Assembly (NCBI GenBank): GCA_011389885.1
Contig: JAABTK010000005.1
Span: forward strand, 1 to 64,000
Length of the DNA: 64,000 bases
Direction of reading: 5' to 3'
Source of the DNA: Gammaproteobacteria bacterium
GTDB taxonomy: Bacteria > Pseudomonadota > Gammaproteobacteria > Chromatiales > Chromatiaceae
A program made the translations under genes and the position numbers. The notes under the pieces are model-generated. The model had not been told where the DNA came from, made no database searches, and saw only the letters and a list, made by a program, of their open reading frames with translations. Positions 58,000 through 64,000 of the stretch are shown piece by piece. Each line of letters starts with the position of its first letter. Within the stretch, counting starts at the first letter, position 1.

Positions 58000-59735
58000 C
58001 AGGGGTTGAGCGCCGGCAAGCGGCTGCGACGGGGTTCGGATCCCTGCGCGCCCGGGGCGCGGGGGGCCATGAACCGGGGCCGGAGCTGACTACGGAACGC
58101 CCGTTTCCAGGCCGCGAAGTCGCCGATCTCGCCGCGACCGTAGAGGGCGGTATCCAGGTGCTCCATCAAGCGCCGCATGGCCGCCGGATCGGCCCCGGCA
58201 TGAATGCGCGTCAATTGATCCCCCAGACGGAGCATGGACGCCTGCGGCGCCACGCCGAGGTGCTTGTTGGCCAGAAAACGCAGCATATAGGCCCAGGTTT
58301 CGGGGTCGTCTTCGTGGTTCACCAGTCGCACGCAGAACCACAGCCGAAAGGACTTGGGCAGATGCCGCACGAAGATTTGGCGCAGCCGCTGCAAGCGCCG
58401 AATCGGCGACAACCAAATCAACAACAACCGCAGTTGCCGCCCGGCGAAACGCAGCGTGAAGCGGGTTTCTTCTTCCACCACCTGCACAAAACGCTTATTG
58501 CGTAGCCAGGCCAGCACCCAGAAACCCACGGTGAAGGCGAACACCGCCCCCAACGGCACCCACAACAGCCAAGAGCCGCTGCTGAGCGCCAGGTCGCCGA
58601 ACCGGCCGGTGTCGCCCGGCTCGCCGGCGACCACCAATTGCCGGATCGGCGTCGATACGGTCTCCCAGCGTTCGGTGTCCACGTTCCACCAACCGATGCG
58701 CAGCCCGGGGATCTGCACCCGTCCGCCGTGCAACGGCACCAGGGTAAAGGTCTCGGTGCGCTGGCCAAGCAGGTATTTGCCGTCCCCCGAGATCTGTCCC
58801 TCGACTGCGGAGTCCTCTCGATACAGGCGGTAGTCCGGGCCCTTGATGACGGATTCCAGGGACGGCAACTGCGCCCCCGTGGCGCCCACCGCGGACAACT
58901 CCACCACCAAGGAGACCGGCTTGCCCGCCGCAGGATTCTCGGCGTTTTGCAGGAAGGACCGCAACTCCAAACCATGCAGCGGCAACCAGCTATAGTCTTC
59001 GTTCGCTTGTGCGGGCCTGACGTTCAACACCAAAGGCGAAGGCGCGCCGGCGTCGAAATCTGCGCCGTCGCGATGGGTTCCGGTGACCGTAATCGGCGGC
59101 AACATCTGGTTGCCCGGGCGCAACGGCGTCATCGCATAGCGATACTCATTGAGCACCTCCTCGCCCTGCATGCGCGTCACCGGCCCGTCGAGTTTCTTGA
59201 ACAGTACGTCACCGCCCGGCATTTGCGGGGTGAGGGTGGCGAGGTTGTCACCGCTGAGCACGCGTAGCGTGAGCACCACCGGCTGTTGCACAAAGGGTCG
59301 CGTGTCGGCCAAGCGGACCTCTACCCGCGGCGCCGAGCGGGCCGCGGACTGGGGGTTATGACCGCTTTGCCCATAGGGGGCGCCTTGAGGCGTCCAGTGC
59401 GTCTGCCCCCGGGGTTGCTGCGGCGCCTGCTCGGGCGGCGCGCCCCATGGGTTCTGCGGCTGTCCGCCCCAGGGCTGCTGCCGGCCGGGCGGGGCCGGCC
59501 AGCGCGCGCCGGGCCAGCCGCCTTGTGAGGGCCAGCCTGGGTAACCGGTCTGTGCGCCCTGATTGGGTTGCTGCTGCGGCGCGGGCTGGGCCGCGGGTTG
59601 TTGCGGCGCCTGATAGGGATAGCCCCAGGGGCGAGGCTGATAGTATTGACCGCTGGCCTGGGTGACCGCCCCGATCCCTAGCCACAGCCCCAGCAGACAG
59701 GCGAGGGCGCCGGTCATCGCATCTCGATGCTTCAC
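57999..59735 (-). CDS. batD: BatD (aerotolerance) periplasmic-membrane protein
   Basis: 578 residues from the GTG at 59735, six bases after GAGGAG (an in-frame GTG at 59753 would overlap the upstream stop). Signal peptide, then a long Pro/Gln/Gly-rich spacer (about 30-130), beta-rich BatD domain (VEVRLADTRPFVQQPVVLTLRV, PLVLNVRPAQ), a membrane helix (WLLWVPLGAVFAFTVGFWVLAWLR) and a cytoplasmic C-terminal domain. Works with BatA/B/C and MoxR ATPase; the Gly/Pro-rich spacer is unusually long. Confidence 0.9.
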   Translation of the reverse strand: MKHRDAMTGALACLLGLWLGIGAVTQASGQYYQPRPWGYPYQAPQQPAAQPAPQQQPNQGAQTGYPGWPSQGGWPGARWPAPPGRQQPWGGQPQNPWGAPPEQAPQQPRGQTHWTPQGAPYGQSGHNPQSAARSAPRVEVRLADTRPFVQQPVVLTLRVLSGDNLATLTPQMPGGDVLFKKLDGPVTRMQGEEVLNEYRYAMTPLRPGNQMLPPITVTGTHRDGADFDAGAPSPLVLNVRPAQANEDYSWLPLHGLELRSFLQNAENPAAGKPVSLVVELSAVGATGAQLPSLESVIKGPDYRLYREDSAVEGQISGDGKYLLGQRTETFTLVPLHGGRVQIPGLRIGWWNVDTERWETVSTPIRQLVVAGEPGDTGRFGDLALSSGSWLLWVPLGAVFAFTVGFWVLAWLRNKRFVQVVEEETRFTLRFAGRQLRLLLIWLSPIRRLQRLRQIFVRHLPKSFRLWFCVRLVNHEDDPETWAYMLRFLANKHLGVAPQASMLRLGDQLTRIHAGADPAAMRRLMEHLDTALYGRGEIGDFAAWKRAFRSQLRPRFMAPRAPGAQGSEPRRSRLPALNP

Positions 59736-59746
59736 CTTTTTCTCCT

Positions 59747-61285
59747 CTACCACGGCCTGACCTCCCGCAACGGTATTCCTTGCCCTTGTTGCTGGATCAG
59801 GCGCCTTTCTTCCAGCATGAACTGATTACGCAGCAAATGGGCCGGATCACCCTCGATCTGTTGCAGCCATTGCTCCATTAACTGCGCGCGACCGCCGCCG
59901 GGGTCGGCGTGCTCCATAAATGGCTCGCCGCCGAGGCGTTCCGATTCCAGACCCGCCGCCTCACCCAATTGGTCGAATTGCTCCGCCGCCTCTTTGCCCT
60001 GACCCGGGCTCGGCGGCGGCAGTCGCGGCGGCGGGGCCAGCGCGGCCTCCCCGCCGGTGTCCTCCGGGGGCTTGTCGCCCGCCTCCGCGGCGGCTTCATC
60101 CGGCTGCTCGCCCTGGTCCGTTGGCGCCGTATTCGACTGCCCTCCCTGATCCGTTTGCGCTTCGCCCGTATCCTCCTGCGCGGCCTTGGCCTCGGGCGCC
60201 TCCCCTGCGTCGCCCTCGCTATCGGGCTGCTCTTGCTCGCCCTGCTCCGGCCCCGCTTCAGCGGGGGTCGCGTCCTCGCCGGGCTCGGCGTCAGGCCCTT
60301 CACGCTCGTCTCCGCCGACATCCTCGGTCCGCTCTTGTTCGCCGCCTTGGTCCTGTTCGGCTTCGGGCTCCTGCTGTTCGCCGGATTCGCCTTGGTCTGG
60401 TTGCGCCTCTTGGTCTTCGCCCTGCTCCGGCTCTTGCGCGTCCTTGTCACCCGCTTCGGGCTCGGATTCCTGGCTGCTCGATGGCTCCGAGTCCTGGTTC
60501 TGCTCGCCCTCCTGCGATTCTTCGCGCTCTTCCTGATCGCCCTCCTGGGGCTCTTGCTGCGGCTCCCCGCCGGCGCCGCCGCTGGATTCTCGCTGCGACT
60601 CGGAATCAGAGTCGGATTTTTGTTCGGATTCGGATTCCGAATCGCCGGACTGCTGTTGCTCGGATTCTTGCTGTTCTTCCGACTGTTGCGCCTCGGATTC
60701 TTGTTGTTCCTCGGACTGCTGTTCTTCGGACTGCGGTTGAGATTCCTGCTCTTGTTCTTGTTGCTCCTCCTTTTCTTCTTCCTTTTTCTGCTCCTCCTTT
60801 CTTTGCTCTTCTTTCTCCTTTTCCAGCTCTTCCAGCGCGACGGGGTCGGTCTCCGCCAGCATCGCCCGGGCTAGACCGAGATTATAGCGGGCATCCAAGT
60901 GGCCGGGTTCGCGCTTCAGCACCTCGTCATAGGCGCGGATGGCCGCCGCGTAGTCGCCCGCCTGAAAGCGGGCGTTCCCGAGGTTGTAGCGGGCATCGCT
61001 CAGCACGGCTTGACGCTGCACCGTCGCAAAGGCCTCGGCCGCGGCCTGATAGGCGCCGGCCTCATACAGCGCCACCCCCTGGCGGTAGGGGTCCTGAAAG
61101 CGCTGCGCCGCCTCTTCGAACGCGCCTTGGCGGAACGCGAGCACGCCCTGTTGCGCCTCGTTCAACAGCCACTCCTGCGCCAGGCCGCGCCAATCGACGG
61201 CCTGGGCGTTGCCCGCCAACAGCATAAGCAGCCCCGCCAGCGCCATTGGCAGGGCTAAACCGCGGCCGAGCCGAACGCGCCTCAT
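59747..61285 (-). CDS. BatC-like TPR protein with long acidic repeat tract
   Basis: 512 residues from the ATG at 61285, overlapping the BatB stop (ATGA). Signal peptide, TPRs at about 40-150 (ALYEAGAYQAAAEAF, ARYNLGNARFQAGDYAAAIRAY), then nearly 270 residues of E/Q/S/D/K/P low complexity (minus strand, about 60050-60840), and a short folded-looking C-terminus (AEQFDQLGEAAGLESERL, LRNQFMLEERRL). BatC/BatE proteins of the operon have TPRs; the polyacidic tract is far longer than usual. Confidence 0.88.
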   Translation of the reverse strand: MRRVRLGRGLALPMALAGLLMLLAGNAQAVDWRGLAQEWLLNEAQQGVLAFRQGAFEEAAQRFQDPYRQGVALYEAGAYQAAAEAFATVQRQAVLSDARYNLGNARFQAGDYAAAIRAYDEVLKREPGHLDARYNLGLARAMLAETDPVALEELEKEKEEQRKEEQKKEEEKEEQQEQEQESQPQSEEQQSEEQQESEAQQSEEQQESEQQQSGDSESESEQKSDSDSESQRESSGGAGGEPQQEPQEGDQEEREESQEGEQNQDSEPSSSQESEPEAGDKDAQEPEQGEDQEAQPDQGESGEQQEPEAEQDQGGEQERTEDVGGDEREGPDAEPGEDATPAEAGPEQGEQEQPDSEGDAGEAPEAKAAQEDTGEAQTDQGGQSNTAPTDQGEQPDEAAAEAGDKPPEDTGGEAALAPPPRLPPPSPGQGKEAAEQFDQLGEAAGLESERLGGEPFMEHADPGGGRAQLMEQWLQQIEGDPAHLLRNQFMLEERRLIQQQGQGIPLREVRPW

Positions 61286-62304
61286 AGCCCTTCCTCCAAG
61301 CGACGGTAGCGCCGGAACCGGCCCAGCAATACCAGCATTAAAGGCAAAACCAGCCAGTGGAAGCGCTCGTTCCACACCAGGGTCTTGCGGTCGGCCTGGG
61401 CTTGCGCCTCGCCGCCCTCGGCGGCGGCCCGGAGGATGGCCGCGGTGTCCTCGCCCAGGTAATCGGCGCGACGATAGATCCCTGCGCCCGCCTCCGCGAG
61501 ACGTTGCAGGCCCGGCTCGTCGAGTCTGGATTGAATCACGTTGCGCTGGGCATCGGTCAACCAACGCCCATCGCCGACCGGAATCGGGGCGCCGGCGGTG
61601 TCGCCGACACCGAGCACATGCAGGCGCACGCCGCTGGCGGCCAGCCCCCGCACCTGCTCCTCCAGCCCGGGCTCGGCAAAGTCGCCATCGCTGATCAGCA
61701 GCAGGTTATGCGCGCTGGCCTCGGGCTGGCCCGCGAGCAGACCGCGTGCGCGCTCCAGGGCTTGACTCAGGCGGCTGCCCTGCAAGCGCACCAGGTCGGT
61801 GGACAGCGCCGGCAACTGGCTGCGGATGCTTTCGCCGTCTTCGGTGATCGGGGCCACCACATGCGCCACGCTGGCGAAGGCCACCAGGCCCACCCGCACG
61901 CCGGGGTTCTGGTTAATCAGGTCTTCGATCTCCTGGCGCGCCCGGGTCAGGCGATCCGGGCGCACATCGGACGCCGCCATGGAGCGGGAGATGTCCAGCA
62001 AGATCACCAAATCCGCCCCCGGGGTGAAGAGTTGGATTTCGCGGTAGTCCCAGCGCGGGCCGGCCAGGGCCAATACCAACAGGCACCACAGGGCGGCCCA
62101 GCGGAAAAAGCGCCGTTGACGCTCGCCGGTGTGCAGCTCGCGACTGCCCGTAAGGTGCGGCAGCAGGCGCTCATCGGCGTAGCGGGCCAGGCGCGCATCG
62201 CGCCCGTGGACCGTACTGCGACGCAGCCACATCGCCACCGGCAGCAACAGCAACAGGCCGAGCAGCCAAATCGGTTGACCAAAATGAAACCCGGTTTCAG
62301 GCAT
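61282..62304 (-). CDS. batB: BatB: VWA-domain membrane protein
   Basis: 340 residues. Two N-terminal helices, a VWA domain with MIDAS VILLDISRSM, then SDGDF and a further Thr/Asp region, and a C-terminal helix (HWLVLPLMLVLLG). Overlaps BatA by 8 bases and BatC by four. Confidence 0.92.
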   Translation of the reverse strand: MPETGFHFGQPIWLLGLLLLLPVAMWLRRSTVHGRDARLARYADERLLPHLTGSRELHTGERQRRFFRWAALWCLLVLALAGPRWDYREIQLFTPGADLVILLDISRSMAASDVRPDRLTRARQEIEDLINQNPGVRVGLVAFASVAHVVAPITEDGESIRSQLPALSTDLVRLQGSRLSQALERARGLLAGQPEASAHNLLLISDGDFAEPGLEEQVRGLAASGVRLHVLGVGDTAGAPIPVGDGRWLTDAQRNVIQSRLDEPGLQRLAEAGAGIYRRADYLGEDTAAILRAAAEGGEAQAQADRKTLVWNERFHWLVLPLMLVLLGRFRRYRRLEEGL

Positions 62305-63346
62305 CGACGCCTCCCGTCGGCATCCGCACCCGGCCCTCCGGAAACAGCCCCAGGATCAGCAGCAGCAGCAACGCGACACCCAGGGGCCAGCGGAACAGGG
62401 GATGGGGGATCAGGGTGGTCAGGGCCTCGGCCTCGGTCTTTTCCAACTGGTCGATACGGCGATAGATGTCTTCCAGCGCATCGGTATTGGTGGCGCGGAA
62501 ATAGGCCCCGCCGGTGGAGCGGGCCAGGCGGGTGAGCAGGGTTTCGTCCATGCCGATATCCCCTTCGAGCTTATACTGACCGTCGCCGCCGCGAATCGGC
62601 ACCTCGGTCTGGTTACTGCCCACGCCGATGGTGTAGATGCGCACCCCTTCGCGGGCCGCCAGCCGGGCCGCGTCCGCCGGCGGGATCAGGCCGGCGGTGC
62701 TTTCGCCGTCGGTGATCAGCAGCAACACCCGCGAGCCCTCGGGGCGTTCGCGCAGCTTCTTTACGCTCAGTCCGATGGCGTCGCCCATGGCGGTGGCGTC
62801 TCCGGCCATGCCGGGGATCACCCCCCCCAAGATCCCGCGCACCGCGCGCAGGTCGAGGGTCAACGGCGACTGCACATAGGCCTGATTGCCGAAGATCACC
62901 AGCCCCACCCGATCGCCCTGGCGACCGGCGATGAACTGATCGAGCACCCCCTTCACCACCGCCATGCGGCTAATGGGACGGCCGTCACGGCTGAAGTCGA
63001 GCGCGGTCATGGAACGCGAGGTGTCCACCGCTAGCATCAGGTCATAGCCCTCGGTACGGATCTCGGTATGCGGCTCCAGCCACTGCGGACGCATCGCCGC
63101 CAGGGTCAACGTCAACCACAGCAACGCCAGCAATAGGCCATGCAGCCTGCCGGTGATCGGGCTGCGCACCCGCCGGCCATTAAAGCTTTGTTGCAGACGC
63201 GCCAACCCCGGATGCAGCAGGGTGGTTTGCCGGCCCTCCTCGGTCGGCGCCTCTTGGTCGGCCTCCAGGAACCGCGGCCACAGCCAACGCGCCAACAGCG
63301 GCAGCCCCAGCAACAGGCCCATCCACGGCCAGTGAAAATCAAACAT
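62297..63346 (-). CDS. batA: BatA: VWA-domain membrane protein
   Basis: 349 residues. N-terminal helices, VWA domain with MIDAS MLAVDTSRSM, GDRVGLVIFG and LLLITDGEST, and C-terminal helix (RWPLGVALLLLLILGL). Paralogue of BatB. Overlaps the DUF4381 gene by 8 bases. Confidence 0.94.
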   Translation of the reverse strand: MFDFHWPWMGLLLGLPLLARWLWPRFLEADQEAPTEEGRQTTLLHPGLARLQQSFNGRRVRSPITGRLHGLLLALLWLTLTLAAMRPQWLEPHTEIRTEGYDLMLAVDTSRSMTALDFSRDGRPISRMAVVKGVLDQFIAGRQGDRVGLVIFGNQAYVQSPLTLDLRAVRGILGGVIPGMAGDATAMGDAIGLSVKKLRERPEGSRVLLLITDGESTAGLIPPADAARLAAREGVRIYTIGVGSNQTEVPIRGGDGQYKLEGDIGMDETLLTRLARSTGGAYFRATNTDALEDIYRRIDQLEKTEAEALTTLIPHPLFRWPLGVALLLLLILGLFPEGRVRMPTGGVDA

Positions 63347-63875
63347 GCCGCCGCCCCTTGCGCCCGCGCCGGGGGCTGTCCTCGGGCCGGCGCACGGCCA
63401 GCTCGAACGCGGCGCCGATCAGTTCATCCAGGGCCTTCGGGTCCGCCTCACGGCCTTCTGGGGCATAGGGGAGTTCCAACAGCAAGCGGCCCTTTTCGGT
63501 CCAGCGGAAACCATTGGGGTCGTGCCGCTCCAGCCATTGCAACCAAGCCTCGCCCGACAACGCGGCCGTCCCCGGGCGCCCAAAACGGGTCAGCGCGATG
63601 CGCTTGAGCACCTCCGATAACTCGGCCGCAACCGCCTTGGCCCCCAAGGTCCGCTGGCGGCGGCGCAGACGCACCAAGTGCTGGCGGGCATCCTTGTTCC
63701 AACCGCCCGGCGGGAAGCGGCGCAGGTGCCGAATCCAAAGCGCGACCCCGACCAGGAGCAGTAACACCGCCCCGCCCAGGAGCCACCAGCCCGGCGCCGG
63801 CGGCCACCCGGAGATCGCATCCAGGCCCCGAATATCGCGCAACCGCGCCGCCAGCGCAAGCCCCTCGGCGTTCAT
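63339..63875 (-). CDS. DUF4381 membrane protein of the Bat operon
   Basis: 178 residues; one membrane helix (WWLLGGAVLLLLVGVALWI) at about 29-48 and a helical C-terminal domain (RKRIALTRFGR-like, LSGEAWLQWLERH). The Pro/Gly-rich N-terminus (LDAISGWPPAPGWW) fits DUF4381. ATG overlaps the upstream DUF58 stop. Confidence 0.85.
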   Translation of the reverse strand: MNAEGLALAARLRDIRGLDAISGWPPAPGWWLLGGAVLLLLVGVALWIRHLRRFPPGGWNKDARQHLVRLRRRQRTLGAKAVAAELSEVLKRIALTRFGRPGTAALSGEAWLQWLERHDPNGFRWTEKGRLLLELPYAPEGREADPKALDELIGAAFELAVRRPEDSPRRGRKGRRHV

Positions 63876-64000
63876 CGCAGCACCCGTGTGCGGGCGCTGA
63901 ACTGAAGGCCCTTGGCCAGCGTCTTGTGTACGTCTTCGTCGGTGCTGAGGGGAATGGCCAAAGTAGCCAGCCGGTTGGCCATCCCCAGCAGCGCCGCGCG
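63872..64000 (-). CDS. DUF58 protein, C-terminal end (runs off window)
   Basis: 43 residues ending NRLATLAIPLSTDEDVHKTLAKGLQFSARTRVLR. The position before DUF4381 and BatA, and the LPLST-like ending, match DUF58 in MoxR-DUF58-DUF4381-BatA operons. The assignment rests largely on gene order. Confidence 0.6.
   Translation of the reverse strand, partial: RAALLGMANRLATLAIPLSTDEDVHKTLAKGLQFSARTRVLR

Noticed and set aside
59909-60874. Long plus-strand ORF (leucine/arginine-rich) opposite the BatC tract
   Set aside because: It is the complement of the acidic repeats, giving an artefactual Leu/Arg-rich frame.

Overview
The window is a GC-rich chromosomal segment from a gammaproteobacterium. The evidence is its housekeeping set and its order: ilvD, aceE-aceF-lpdA with a lipoyl domain fused to the E3 subunit, gyrA near serC-serA-pheA, leuS-lptE-holA, and a Bat aerotolerance operon. 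The accessory content (Rpn and DUF2887 nuclease-like proteins, CHAT protease beside an outer-membrane TpsB, a hybrid kinase with YfiR, many short dispersed repeats) resembles purple sulfur or other Chromatiales-type bacteria. That placement is inference. I saw no tRNA, rRNA, CRISPR array or intact insertion sequence.

Layout. 1-1.4 kb: 5' part of ilvD. 1.4-6.1 kb: poorly organised accessory DNA with a PstS-like lipoprotein, a decayed BCCT transporter, an Rpn-family protein and an orphan protein. 6.1-9.1 kb: molybdopterin oxidoreductase with an unassigned, possibly ATP-grasp-like partner. 9.1-10.4 kb: sugar-phosphate mutarotase and DUF6164. 10.5-18.3 kb (minus): pyruvate dehydrogenase genes aceE-aceF, then about 2 kb of accessory DNA (a ParE/RelE toxin-antitoxin pair between near-identical 99-bp direct repeats, and a hypothetical/truncated PIN pair), then lpdA. 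18.7-23.5 kb: TpsB outer-membrane transporter, CHAT-domain protease and beta-carbonic anhydrase. 24.1-27.5 kb: dnaE2 behind a consensus LexA box. 27.6-31.1 kb: YfiR plus a CHASE8-type hybrid histidine kinase. 31.1-36.4 kb: remnant of a membrane protein, SMR efflux protein, calcium-binding-like protein, a lysine/alanine-rich membrane protein, an MTA/MTI phosphorylase, peroxiredoxin and hemerythrin.

37-40.3 kb: TudS/YbgA-type protein, thioredoxin, a dienelactone-hydrolase fold protein lacking its catalytic residues, and a PfkB kinase. 40.6-44.1 kb (minus): serC-serA-pheA. 44.2-47.6 kb: DUF2887 protein and gyrA. 47.8-54.1 kb (plus): leuS-lptE, a two-gene cassette (AAA ATPase plus DUF4276 TOPRIM-like protein) between 25-bp imperfect inverted repeats, then holA. 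54.4-57.6 kb: glycosyltransferase remnant, a response regulator, a REC-kinase whose phospho-accepting His is Ser, and a duplicated membrane protein. 57.8-64 kb (minus): Bat operon in the order DUF58 (partial), DUF4381, BatA, BatB, TPR BatC, BatD and an unlisted 59-residue membrane protein, nearly all overlapping.

Main theme: accessory modules sit at joints inside core operons (aceEF|lpdA, lptE|holA, gyrA|serC) and are accompanied by several families of short dispersed repeats. The best candidate for a little-described system is the ATPase-TOPRIM pair at 50.9-53.0 kb, which looks like a split OLD-type defence module. Next are the TpsB-CHAT pair and the pseudokinase/response-regulator pair.
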